Source: CAVXTF01 sp963701375 (GTDB lineage Bacteria; Actinomycetota; Acidimicrobiia; Acidimicrobiales; CAVXTF01). From it: a DNA stretch of 64,000 nucleotides. A program made the position numbers and the translations under genes. The notes beneath the pieces are model-generated. The model did no database searches. It was not told where the DNA came from and was given only the letters and a program-made list of their open reading frames with translations. Positions within the stretch are counted from its first letter, which is position 1. Every line of letters starts with the position of its first letter. Of this stretch, positions 1-9,091 are shown piece after piece. The stretch lies in NCBI GenBank assembly GCA_963701375.1, contig CAVOZT010000001.1, positions 186,001 through 250,000 of the forward strand, in the 5' to 3' direction.

Positions 1-607
1 CCTCGGACGGAGCAAGCCCGATATGGAAGTCCGCCCCGAGCGGTCCCGCGACCTCCGACGCAAACCACTTTCCGATGGTTGTTCCCGTTATGCGCCTGAC
101 GATCTCCCCGATCAGGTAACCCTGGGTGACGGCGTGATAGCCCGAGGCGGAACCTGGCTCCCACCAAGGCTTCTGCCGCGCCAGCACGCCGGTGCACTTC
201 TCCCAGTCGGCGAGATCCTCGACCGTGAGGGGCTCACCGAATCCCGAAAGACCTGCGGTGTGGCCCATGACATGGCGTACCTCGATCCGTTCCTTGCCGT
301 TCGCGGCGAACTCGGGCCAATACTTTGCGACGGGGTCCGAGAAATCGAGATCCCCTCGGTCCGCGAGCATCAGTGCGCACAAGAACGTCATCGTCTTCGT
401 CGTGGACCAGACGTTCACGATGGTGTCGCTCTCCCACGCCACCGAAAGCGCGGCGTCGCGGTACCCACCCCATATGTCGACGACAGGCTCACCGTGCAAC
501 ATGACCATTACGGACGCTCCAACGTCGGTACCCGCGTCGAGACTCTTGCGGAGGGTCTCTGCGACACCTTCGAATGGGCCGTCCCACTTCCCGCTGATGT
601 CAGCCAT
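1..607 (-). CDS. Serine beta-lactamase-family esterase (partial, C-terminus outside window)
   Basis: The visible 202 residues are the N-terminal part of a class C beta-lactamase/penicillin-binding-protein-fold hydrolase, which in actinobacteria is usually an esterase or a protein of unknown substrate. The nucleophile motif STTK (S-x-x-K) is at residues 68-71, followed by the family's HTAGLSG segment near 116-122 and a Tyr (Y157, YHAV) in the place of the second catalytic motif. The ATG start has a strong AGGAGGAG ribosome site about 6 bases upstream. No signal peptide is visible, so it is probably cytoplasmic. The gene reads off the left edge of the window, so the third motif cannot be checked. 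It is divergent from the permease gene. Confidence 0.85.
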   Translation of the reverse strand, partial: MADISGKWDGPFEGVAETLRKSLDAGTDVGASVMVMLHGEPVVDIWGGYRDAALSVAWESDTIVNVWSTTKTMTFLCALMLADRGDLDFSDPVAKYWPEFAANGKERIEVRHVMGHTAGLSGFGEPLTVEDLADWEKCTGVLARQKPWWEPGSASGYHAVTQGYLIGEIVRRITGTTIGKWFASEVAGPLGADFHIGLAPSE

Positions 608-749
608 GCGCCTCTCCTCCTGTGTGCAGCGAGTCTCGCACCCCGATCCTCCGATATAGGAACTTCGCGGCACGAGCAGGTTCGCACGCCGCTCAGTGTC
701 CTCGGATCAGGGTTCCCGGGCCGGGATCGTCAGCTCCTAGTGTGCGGAT

Positions 750-2625
750 GTGCCGCGAACGGGCGTCTTGAACCGGGAAACCTTCGATTCAGCGTGGCAG
801 TTGCTCGTCGGACGTCCCCTTCCGAGATCGCAAACCTCCAAAGAGGAGATCACGCCGGTCCAGGGCCTTTCCGCACTCTCCTTGGACGCTTTGACGTCGG
901 TCGCTTACGGCCCGGAGGCGATCGTCGTCGTGCTCGCGCTTGCCGGCTCAGGAGCTCTGCACCTGATCCTGCCTATCACCATCGTGATCCTGGCTCTGCT
1001 CGCGATCCTGGTGTTCTCGTATTGCCAGGTCATCGACGCATACCCGGGTGGAGGCGGTGCCTACGCCGTCTCTCGCGCCAACCTGGGTGCCCGTGCGAGC
1101 CTGGTCGCGGGGGCGAGTCTCGTCGTGGACTACACGCTGACAGTCGCCGTCTCGATCAGTGCGGGCGTTGCAGCGTTGACCTCCGCGTTCCCGAGCCTGG
1201 TCGGCGCCACGGTGCCCATCTGCCTGGGCATCCTGGCGATGGTCGCGGTTCTCAACCTGAGAGGTGTCGGAAACGCCGCGCGCGTTTCTGCTGCCGACGC
1301 TCGTCTTCATCGTGGGGTTGCTCGCGATCATCGCAATAGGCCTTGTCCATCCATTCGCTCTTCACGCAGCACCGCCAGGTGTGTCGGAGCTCCCGACAAA
1401 GGGGCTTCAGACAGTCAGCGTGCTCCTCGTGCTCAAAGCTTTCTCTGCCGGATGCAGCGCGCTCACGGGAGTGGAGGCGATCGCAAACGGAGTACCCGTT
1501 TTCAAAGTGCCAAAGGCGGTGAGGGCGAAGAGAACGGAACTTCTCCTAGGAGGAATCCTCGGAACGATGCTCCTCGGCCTTGCAGTGCTGGCTCAGCGAT
1601 GGCACATCGCGCCACGGAGCGACCAGACGGTTCTCAGCCAGATCATGGGAGCGGCCGTCGGGCGGCACTGGGCTTACTACGTCGTCACCCTGACGATCAC
1701 TCTCGTGCTGGCGCTTGCCGCGAACACCTCGTTCGGGGGATTGCCGATCCTCGGATCGCTTCTCGCTCGAGACAATTACCTGCCGCACGTGTTCTCGTTG
1801 CGGGGAGACCGCCAGGTGTTCGACTACGGGATCTGGGCTCTCACGATGATGTCGGGGGCGCTCCTGATAGCGGTGCGTGGGAACACGAACAAGTTGATCC
1901 CTCTTTTTGCTATAGGCGTGTTCACAGGGTTCACGCTCTCCCAGACCGGTCTCGTGGTCCACTGGTGGCGGACCAGACCACACGGCTGGCGTCACCGCGC
2001 CCTCATCAACGGGTCGGGCGCGCTGGTGACCGCGGTCGCGACGATGGTGTTCGTACTGACCAAGTTCACCGAAGGCGCATGGGTGGTTGTCGTCGCAGTG
2101 CCCGTTTTCATCTGGACCTTCTACAGGGTCCACGCCTACTACATGCGGGTCGGGGAGTTGCTCGGAATCGGCAAGCCGCCGAACAAACCCCAGGGGAGGC
2201 GGACACGGGTCGTCGTACCTTTGTCCAATGTCTCACGTTTGATCGAGCACGCTGTCTCTGAAGCACTCTCTCTCGGTGACGAAGTGATAGCTGTGACCGT
2301 CGTCTTCGAAGGCGACGAAGGCGAAACGTCGGACAAGGCGATTCGAGATCTGTGGCGCCTCTGGGACCCTGGGGTGCCACTTATGGTGTTGCGCACCGAG
2401 TATGCGTCGGTGGTGGACCCGATCGTGTCCTTCATCGACGAGCTGAGCAACACCTGCGACGACCAGATAGTCGTCTTGATTCCCGTCGTCGTCCCGGATC
2501 TCATCCGCCACCGCCTTCTTCACAACCACGTGGATGCGGCGCTCTCAGCCGTCTTGCGCAGCAGAACGGACATCGTGGTGGCGCGTGTGCCGATGGCCCT
2601 CGAAGAAGGCAAGAGTCGCGGCTGA
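750..2625 (+). CDS. APC-family amino acid permease with cytoplasmic C-terminal domain (one frameshift)
   Basis: A polytopic transporter of the amino acid-polyamine-organocation superfamily, about 625 codons. The N-terminal part has the family's SLDALTSVAYGPEA helix and a glycine-rich YPGGGGAYAVSRANLG segment. The second part carries the remaining membrane helices and a soluble C-terminal region of about 150 residues resembling a universal-stress-type regulatory domain. The frame changes near 1262-1270 in AGAGGTGTCGGAA: restoring one GT to the GTGT run gives the expected NLRGV-SETPRAF continuation, so an indel of two bases (or +1) breaks the gene here. The start is GTG at 750. The substrate cannot be told from the sequence. 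It converges on the hydrolase gene with a 10-base gap. Confidence 0.8.
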
Positions 2626-2635
2626 GGGCTACCGG

Positions 2636-3454
2636 TCAGACGGCCAGGAAATCGAGAAGCAGCTCGTTCACCGCGTCAGGGGCTTCGAGCTGCATCCAAT
2701 GGCCCGGCCCCTCGATCCTCTCGTAACGCCAAGGCCCGGAGACATGCGCGGCCGAACCTGTCATCTGCTTCTCCGTGAGCGCGATGTCGCCCGTGCTCCA
2801 TACGCCCATCGTGGAGGCTTGCACGGCGGGTAGTTGCAAAGGCGGATCCACCAGGGCCTGAGGCGGGACGTTCGCCCGGTAGTAGTTCAGCGCTGGCGTG
2901 AGGGACCCCGACTTCTCGAGCTCCGCGATGACTGCGTCGACATCGGGGTGTCGAGCCCAATTCCTGAGGTTCTTCCAGTTGTCGTCCGAGAGCCAGCGCT
3001 CAGCGATGCCCTCGAATTGGAAGAGGAGCATGTACCAGGACTTCTCGCGCTGCTCGTAGCCAGCCTCGACGAACGCCATCGGATTGCCGACGGACAAGGC
3101 GACCAACTGGTCTGTGCGGTCCGGCACGAGGGACCCGATCGCCCAGGCGATCGCGGCACCCCAGTCGTGGCCCACCACGTGCGCGCGCTCGATGCCGAGG
3201 GCGTCGAGGACTGCGAGCACGTCCCCGACGACATAGGGGATGGAATAAGGCTCGACGCCTTCTGGCTTGTCAGAATTTCCGTAACCCCGGAGGTCGGGAA
3301 CGATGACCTGGAATCCGCTCTCGGCGAGCGCCGGCACCTGATTCCGCCAAAGGGAACCAGTGTCGGGAAAGCCGTGGAGGAGCACTACCGGCCTGCCTGT
3401 ACCCGTTACCTCAACGTCGATGCCGACGCCGCTGCTGTCCACGCGCATTCGCAA
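2636..3454 (-). CDS. Alpha/beta hydrolase, epoxide hydrolase-like
   Basis: A complete 272-residue alpha/beta-hydrolase. HGFPD at residues 27-31 supplies the oxyanion hole. GHDWGA at 95-100 is the nucleophile elbow with Asp97 as nucleophile, as in epoxide hydrolases and haloalkane dehalogenases rather than Ser esterases. GPGHWMQLE near 250 carries the catalytic His. The length fits the family. It lies 24 bases downstream of the FAD-dependent oxidoreductase on the same strand and may be co-transcribed with it, which suggests an oxidation-then-hydrolysis step. The substrate is unknown; fluoroacetate-dehalogenase-like activity is an alternative. Confidence 0.85.
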   Translation of the reverse strand: MRMRVDSSGVGIDVEVTGTGRPVVLLHGFPDTGSLWRNQVPALAESGFQVIVPDLRGYGNSDKPEGVEPYSIPYVVGDVLAVLDALGIERAHVVGHDWGAAIAWAIGSLVPDRTDQLVALSVGNPMAFVEAGYEQREKSWYMLLFQFEGIAERWLSDDNWKNLRNWARHPDVDAVIAELEKSGSLTPALNYYRANVPPQALVDPPLQLPAVQASTMGVWSTGDIALTEKQMTGSAAHVSGPWRYERIEGPGHWMQLEAPDAVNELLLDFLAV

Positions 3455-3478
3455 CGCCTCCTGTTGGTTTCGCCAGTC

Positions 3479-4895
3479 TCAGTCGCTGACTATTGCGAGA
3501 AGCTGCTCACGGTCCGGCCCGAAGCTGGGCGCATCGGCGTGGTCGGCACCGAGCTCGATCAACTTCTCGGCGATGTGCGGATCCGCGAACACCTCGTCCG
3601 GAGTCCGCATGACGCTCGCTATAGACAGAGAAGACGCGAAAGCAGTCCCCGTCGCGACCGGAAGCCGCGTCAAGAGCCTTGGTATTGGTCCAAGTCGCAT
3701 CGTCGGAGAAATAGCGCTCCCCTTTGATCGCGGCGTGGATCTCGGCCAGCCGGTGCCGGTCGAACGACAAGGTGCCGCGGTACCAAGGCTCGACGACCTG
3801 ATCCGTAACTTCGTTCCAAGCCGCAGCGAGCACAACCGGGTTTTCAGCCTGGTCCGTCCGCAACAAGTCGCGAAGAGCTTGTGCGTGGATCGCGCCGATG
3901 CTTGCTCCTCTGCCGAGCGACGGGTTGGTGCACGCCCACGAATCAGCTATCGCGACAACACCTGTGGCGAGCGGGCCACCGTTCTCGCCGACGAAACTGC
4001 GGTGTCGATCCTCGATCTTCGAGATGCTCATGACTCTGTCCTCGAGCGGCGTCCCGTCCAGCCAGTGAGCTGCGAGCGGGAGAGCCTTCACGGTGGACGT
4101 CCATGTATCTATGTCCCGCAACTTGCGCATCGCCTCGTCTTGGGCGCTCGCAACGATGGTCGTGGACCACGTGCCGTTGTCGGCGGGAAGCAACAGAACG
4201 GCGATGGAACCGTATACCTGGATCGGCGGTCCGATAACCGCAGGGAGCGTTCCGTTCGGGGAGCGGAAATGCCGGCCGTAGTAGACGAATCCGCAGTCCT
4301 CGAGCTCCTCGGCCGGTTTCTCCGCGCCGATGTCGGCGAGCCATCTCGGAAGCGGCGAGCGCCTACCGGTCGCGTCCACCACCAGGTCTGCTTCAATCGT
4401 CCCGCCATGCTCCGTCTTCACGCCGGTGACATGGGGAACTCTGCTTTCGGCCTCTGCACCTGAGACCAGACCCTCGACTGCAGTCCCTCTTTGAACGGTA
4501 ATGCGGTCGCTCGCCTGTGCGAATGCTGCGACGACGGACTCGAACACACTCCGACGTCCGGTTATGAGGGTGAACTGGTCGTCTTCCGGTCTGGTGCCGC
4601 CTTTCATCTCGTCCGGTATCGCGTCCATGAAGTTGAAGCGGAGCATCCCCGCATCCGACAACGCAGTCGCAAGGTCTGGAATCTCCCTATCGAGGATGGA
4701 CCTGAAGCGCGGCGCGAAGAGATGGGGGAGCCTGAACTGGTTGACGCCCCGCCTCTCCCAGTCGTCCCACGCCTCGTCCGGATCCGGCACCGGGGCGGGA
4801 TCGCGTTCGAGCACCGTCACCTCGTGCCCGTCTGCCGCGAGTAGCAGGGCGGTTGTCAGGCCGCCGATGCCGGCTCCGGTGACAACGACGTTCAT
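3479..4895 (-). CDS. FAD-dependent monooxygenase/halogenase-like oxidoreductase (one frameshift)
   Basis: A flavoprotein of about 471 residues. The N-terminal Rossmann motif GAGIGG (residues 7-12) binds the FAD ADP moiety and ends in the acidic ...VLERD. A second FAD motif (IADSW.CTNPSLGRG) lies in the C-terminal half. The pattern fits squalene-epoxidase/geranylgeranyl-reductase-like and tryptophan-halogenase-like monooxygenases. I chose the ATG at 4895, where the Rossmann strand begins, not the longer reading starting at 4946. Near 3627 an extra base in TTCTCTGTCT breaks the frame; the last 45 codons (…RTPDEVFADP…) follow in the next frame and end at 3479. It is upstream of the epoxide-hydrolase-like gene. 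Confidence 0.78.
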
Positions 4896-4975
4896 AGGCC
4901 CTCCATGTGTCTCTGTCCGACCGTAGCAGCGGCGGAAGAGGAGCACTTTTCGATGCCCCGGAGAGAGCGGGCCTG

Positions 4976-6007
4976 TTGGTAGCGTCGGGCGACGTGCCGA
5001 GTATCGAGGCTCGAGGACTCACGAAGCGCTTCGGTCAGAACGTCCTTGCGGTCAACCATCTGGATTTCGACGCGAAACCAGGCGGGGTCACCGGATTCCT
5101 GGGGCCGAACGGCGCCGGCAAGACCACCACGCTGCGGATGCTCCTCGGGTTGGTGACGCCCACCTCGGGCTCCGTGCTCATCGACGGCCGTCGCTACAGG
5201 GACCTTCCCAACCCCACGATGAGAGTCGGGGCCGTTCTCGAAGCGTCAGGCTTCCACCCGGCGCGCTCGGCCCGAAACCACCTGAGGCTCATCGCCACGA
5301 CGGCCCGGATCCCGTTCCGCAGGGTCGACGAGTGCCTCGACCTTGTCGGCCTGTCCGAGTCCGCCGACCGCTCGGTCGGAGGATTCTCGATGGGAATGCG
5401 ACAGCGACTCGAGCTGGCGCGAGCGCTGCTCGGAAGTCCGGAGATCCTGGTACTGGACGAGCCGGCGAACGGGCTCGACCCGCAGGGCATCGCTTGGCTC
5501 CGCGACTTTCTCAAGTGGTACGCGTCCGACAGCGATAGCAAGGAAAACGAAGGACGGATCGTGATCGTCTCGTCGCACCTTCTGTCCGAGGCTCAACTGA
5601 CAGTGGACGACGTCATCGTCCTCGCAGGCGGTCGCCTGGCGGCGCAAGGAAAGCTGCAGGACCTGCTGTCGGGAACGAAACGCGCCGTGAGGGTGAAGAC
5701 GCCCGACGCCGAGCGCCTCGTCGACGCGCTGCACGCGGCGAACCTTCAGGCTGAGGTCAAAGACGGCTACGTCGTCTCCGAAGGCGCCTCGGCCGAGGTG
5801 GTGGGGCGGGTCATGGTCGAGAACCGAATCGAGGTTCACGAGATGGCCTCGTCAACCGAGTCTCTCGAGTCGCTGTTCTTCGAGTTGACGGGCGGCGAGG
5901 GAATGCATCCGGGGCATGCGGCCGGCTTGATGGGCGACTACCGGCAGATCGCCGGCACACCATCTGCTCCGGGTCCCGACGCCGGACCGATCGGCGACCC
6001 GCCGTGA
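4976..6007 (+). CDS. ABC transporter ATP-binding protein (ABC-2 exporter type)
   Basis: The ATPase of a two-gene exporter. Walker A GPNGAGKT, a degenerate signature FSMGMRQRLELARAL, Walker B ILVLDEPANGLDP and the switch His in SSHLLSE are all present, as in the BcrA/CcmA-like drug and antibiotic export ATPases. The C-terminal 100 residues form the usual accessory domain. The start is uncertain. TTG 4976 is used here; GTG 4994 is just before the first conserved strand, and GTG 4907 would run back into the divergent promoter. The stop overlaps the permease start (GTGA), so the two are translationally coupled. Confidence 0.85.
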   Translation: MVASGDVPSIEARGLTKRFGQNVLAVNHLDFDAKPGGVTGFLGPNGAGKTTTLRMLLGLVTPTSGSVLIDGRRYRDLPNPTMRVGAVLEASGFHPARSARNHLRLIATTARIPFRRVDECLDLVGLSESADRSVGGFSMGMRQRLELARALLGSPEILVLDEPANGLDPQGIAWLRDFLKWYASDSDSKENEGRIVIVSSHLLSEAQLTVDDVIVLAGGRLAAQGKLQDLLSGTKRAVRVKTPDAERLVDALHAANLQAEVKDGYVVSEGASAEVVGRVMVENRIEVHEMASSTESLESLFFELTGGEGMHPGHAAGLMGDYRQIAGTPSAPGPDAGPIGDPP

Positions 6008-6873
6008 CCGGGCTGCTCCTCACCGAGATCCGCAAGCTGCGGACTATCTGGTCGACATTCGTGCTCTTCGGGATCGTCGTGATCGTCGATCTTGCATTCG
6101 GATTCGCCGTCGCCTTCGCGCCGGGCGGTCGGCGCGGCGGTACGGCCGGAGTCGTACCGCACGGCTCGTCGCAGTGGTTCACCAATGTGTTCTCCGTCCT
6201 CGACAACTCGCGGCTTTTAGCTCTCGTCCTTGGAATACTCATCATCACTGGGGAATACCGCCACAAGACCGTTACCCCTACTTTCCTCGCGGAGCCCCGT
6301 CGAGGTCGGGTAGTCGCGTCGAAGCTTGCGATCGGGTTCGGAGGCGGTGTCGTGCTCGGCGTCATCACCATGTTGACCGGCCTGATCATCGGCTTCGTGC
6401 TCGTCGCTGTGAAGGTTCACTCGTGTCTCACCTCACTTTCTCGGACCGGCGTCAACCAGGGGATGTCGCAGGCCGTGTGCAAGGCACAGCACGGCATCTA
6501 CTTCGTCGCCAACACTCACGACATGTTCCACGACTGGCGGACGATCGCTCCCGGGGTCATCCTCGGGACGGGGTTGTTCGCCATCTACGGGCTCGGCCTC
6601 GGTGCGTTGCTCAAGAACCAGGTCGTCTCGATAGTGGTCGGTCTCGGCTTCACTCTGGTCGTAGAGCCGATCGTCGGCGCAATCTGGCCCACGATCGGGG
6701 AATACCTGCCTGGCCAGGCGGCTACTGCGCTCGAGGATGCTGCTCGAACGACCTTCGGGGGCACGCCGGCCCGACTCCTGCCTTGGTGGGGTGGAGCCGT
6801 GTTGCTCGTTGCCTACGGGGTAGTCCTTTCAGTTGTCGGCACCCTCACCACCTTGCGCTCCGACGTCACCTGA
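6004..6873 (+). CDS. ABC-2 type transporter permease
   Basis: A 289-residue integral membrane protein with six hydrophobic segments, one near residue 20-40 after the short cytoplasmic LLLTEIRKLRTIWST amphipathic start typical of ABC-2 permeases. A sizeable loop near residues 135-165 contains two Cys residues. It is coupled to the upstream ATPase through a GTGA overlap and would form the exporter channel with it. The substrate is not identifiable; homologous pairs export peptides, antibiotics or lipids. No regulator gene is adjacent. Confidence 0.85.
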   Translation: MTGLLLTEIRKLRTIWSTFVLFGIVVIVDLAFGFAVAFAPGGRRGGTAGVVPHGSSQWFTNVFSVLDNSRLLALVLGILIITGEYRHKTVTPTFLAEPRRGRVVASKLAIGFGGGVVLGVITMLTGLIIGFVLVAVKVHSCLTSLSRTGVNQGMSQAVCKAQHGIYFVANTHDMFHDWRTIAPGVILGTGLFAIYGLGLGALLKNQVVSIVVGLGFTLVVEPIVGAIWPTIGEYLPGQAATALEDAARTTFGGTPARLLPWWGGAVLLVAYGVVLSVVGTLTTLRSDVT

Positions 6874-7011
6874 GCGGGCGTCCGCCGCGGCTGGCACAAA
6901 ACTGCAATCTGTTCTACTTTTCGTGCCGGCCTGACCACGCCCAGCTCGGGGCCAGGCCAGAGGCTCCGTGCGGTCAGAGCGCGGTGCACAGCCGGGCTAA
7001 CAGGCAGGAGA

Positions 7012-7473
7012 ATGATGGCCGAGAGCGAGATACTGCGGGCGCCTCACGTGCTCGAGTTTCCGTACAAGCGCTCACTCGGGCGGGTGATCGGTGGATTCAT
7101 GACGGGGCTTCGAGACGGTCGGATCCTCGGAGCGCGAACCAAGGGCGGCCGGGTCATCGTCCCTCCGACCGAGTACGACCCCGAGACTGGTGACGACGTC
7201 GAAGAAGGTTTCGTCGAGGTCGGTCCGGGCGGGACGGTCCGCACCTGGTCCTGGGCAGCGAATCCTCGACCGGACCAACCGCTCGACCGCCCTTTCGCGT
7301 GGGTGCTCGTAGACCTCGACGGTGCCGACACTGCGATGCTGCACGTGCTCGACGCCGGATCGCCGGAAAGCTGCACATCAGGAATGCGCGTCACGGTGAA
7401 GTTCCGGGGCGCCTCTGAACGAATCGGGAGCATGCACGACATCGAATGCTTCGTACCGGAGGGCGGGTCGTGA
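7012..7473 (+). CDS. DUF35 OB-fold protein lacking the zinc-ribbon cysteines
   Basis: A 153-residue protein of the DUF35/OB-fold family that partners thiolase-fold enzymes in acyl-CoA and sterol side-chain metabolism. The N-terminal rubredoxin-like ribbon is recognisable by position (GARTKGGRVIVPPTEYDP), but none of the four zinc-binding Cys residues is present. The OB-fold part (…GTVRTWSWA… to …VTVKFR…) is intact. A GCAGGAG ribosome site precedes ATG 7012. It overlaps the next DUF35 gene by a GTGA junction and heads a four-gene coupled operon with two thiolase-like proteins, so it is probably a structural subunit of a heteromeric complex. Confidence 0.82.
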   Translation: MMAESEILRAPHVLEFPYKRSLGRVIGGFMTGLRDGRILGARTKGGRVIVPPTEYDPETGDDVEEGFVEVGPGGTVRTWSWAANPRPDQPLDRPFAWVLVDLDGADTAMLHVLDAGSPESCTSGMRVTVKFRGASERIGSMHDIECFVPEGGS

Positions 7474-7970
7474 CCGACAGTTCAGCGGGCGAGATCACGA
7501 TGTTGGAGACCCCGATCCGGATCGAGTTCGCGTTCACCGCCGGAGAGGCGCAATCCAGGTTCTTGAGAGGTCTCGCGAACGGAAAGTTCCTAGGTCAGCG
7601 CTGTCCGGTATGCACCAAGGTGTACGTCCCTCCGAGGGGATCCTGCCCGACTGACGGTGTTGGGCTGGCTGAGGACGTGGAGCTCGGCAACGCCGGAACC
7701 GTCACCACCTACTGCGTTGTGAACGTTCCGTTCCAGGGCCAGTCGATCGAGATCCCTTACATCTGCGCACAGATTCTGCTGGACGGGGCGAACCTGAGTT
7801 TTATGGCCCTGATCCAGGAGATCCCAACCGATCAGGTTCGGATGGGGCTGCGGGTCGAAGCTGTGTGGAAGGACCGCTCGGAATGGGGCCCGACCATGGC
7901 GTCGGTGAGACACTTCCGCCCGAACGGGGAGCCCGACGCCGACTACGAGTCGTACAAGGAGTACCTGTGA
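7470..7970 (+). CDS. DUF35 OB-fold/zinc-ribbon protein
   Basis: The second DUF35 protein of the operon, about 166 residues, GTG start overlapping the previous stop. The ribbon region has RCPVC (C-x-x-C) and a third Cys in GSCPTDG, but the fourth ligand is Asp, so zinc binding is possible but not certain. An OB-fold follows (GTVTTYCVVNVPF … VEAVWKDR). In characterised systems (for example ChsH2 with Ltp2 in mycobacterial cholesterol degradation) such a domain docks on the thiolase-like partner and is needed for its activity. The stop overlaps the next start (TGATG). Confidence 0.85.
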   Translation: MTDSSAGEITMLETPIRIEFAFTAGEAQSRFLRGLANGKFLGQRCPVCTKVYVPPRGSCPTDGVGLAEDVELGNAGTVTTYCVVNVPFQGQSIEIPYICAQILLDGANLSFMALIQEIPTDQVRMGLRVEAVWKDRSEWGPTMASVRHFRPNGEPDADYESYKEYL

Positions 7971-9091
7971 TGGCCGGACGAGGCGCACGTCCGGTCGCGA
8001 TCGTCTCGTTCGCACAAGCGCAGAACGTGCGTCGCGAAGACCACCACAACGAAGTCGAGATGCTGCTTCCCGTGGTTACCGAGGTTCTCGAGCGGATCGG
8101 CTGTACGAAGAGCGACATGGGCTTCGTGTGCTCGGGGAGCTCCGACTATCTGGTCGGCGCCCCGTTCAGTTTTGTGGGGGCTCTCGACGCAGTGGGGGCG
8201 TGGCCGCCGATGCGCGAATCGCACGTCGAGATGGACGGCGCCTTCGCCCTGTACGAGGCGTGGACGATGCTCAAGTCAGGGGACTGCGACACGGCACTTG
8301 TGTACTCGTTCGGCCGATCTTCGCCTTGCCAGCTCGACCGCGTGCTCGCGTTGCAGCTCGACCCCTATTACATGGCACCAATGTGGCCCGACCCGATCGC
8401 GCTTGCCGCACTGCAGGCACGTGCCATGTTGGACGCGGGAAAGGCGACTGAATCGGACCTGGCGGCTGTGGCCGACCGGAATCGTGCGGCAGGACGCGAC
8501 AACCCGAAAGTCGATTCGCCCGGCGGCAAGTCGATTGGAACGGATTCGATCGCCGTCATGCTCGAGGATGAATACGTGGTAGCGCCGCTTAGGCGTCACG
8601 CGGTCCCTCCCATCACCGACGGGGCGGCTGCGGTCGTCCTCGCCGCGGGTGAGCGGGCGCGAGAGCTCTGTTCTCGCCCGGCTTGGATCACTGGACTCGA
8701 CCATCGAATCGAGACACACGCACTCGGCGCACGCGATCTGACCGAGTCGGCTTCGACACGCCTTGCTGCAATTGGAGCCGGGCTCGGGGGCGGCAAGGCG
8801 GCGGAGATGGACGTCGCCGAGCTGCACGCACCATTCGCGCACCAGGAACTCATCCTTCTCGAGGCGCTCGGAATCGACCCGGGTGGTGGGCGCGTCAAGA
8901 TCAACCCGTCGGGCGGAGCGCTCTGTGCCAACGCAATCATGGTCGCCGGGCTGATTCGGATGGGGGAGGCCGCCAGTCGAGTCATGGACGGGTCGGCGCG
9001 CACCGCGCTCGCTCACGCCACGTCGGGGCCGTGCCTGCAGCAGAACCTGGTTTGCGCATTGTCCGACGCTCAGTCCGGGGTAGAGGTCTGA
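7970..9091 (+). CDS. Thiolase-fold protein, lipid-transfer-protein (Ltp) type, without N-terminal nucleophile Cys
   Basis: A 373-residue thiolase-like protein. The fold is shown by ITDGAAAVVLA at the domain boundary, AELHAPFAHQE near residue 285 and NPSGGALCANAIMVAGL near 308. At the place where degradative thiolases have the reactive Cys this protein reads HVEMDGAFALYEAW, so classical thiolysis is unlikely; a retro-aldolase or scaffold role, as for Ltp2-like proteins, fits better. It starts at ATG 7970 overlapping the DUF35 stop and ends overlapping the next thiolase start (TGATG), giving four genes with no spacing between them. Confidence 0.82.
   Translation: MAGRGARPVAIVSFAQAQNVRREDHHNEVEMLLPVVTEVLERIGCTKSDMGFVCSGSSDYLVGAPFSFVGALDAVGAWPPMRESHVEMDGAFALYEAWTMLKSGDCDTALVYSFGRSSPCQLDRVLALQLDPYYMAPMWPDPIALAALQARAMLDAGKATESDLAAVADRNRAAGRDNPKVDSPGGKSIGTDSIAVMLEDEYVVAPLRRHAVPPITDGAAAVVLAAGERARELCSRPAWITGLDHRIETHALGARDLTESASTRLAAIGAGLGGGKAAEMDVAELHAPFAHQELILLEALGIDPGGGRVKINPSGGALCANAIMVAGLIRMGEAASRVMDGSARTALAHATSGPCLQQNLVCALSDAQSGVEV

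Noticed and set aside
23..1339. 438-codon plus-strand open frame over the esterase and permease starts
   Set aside because: Arg/Gly-rich shadow translation with no family features; the minus-strand esterase and the GTG-750 permease explain the region.
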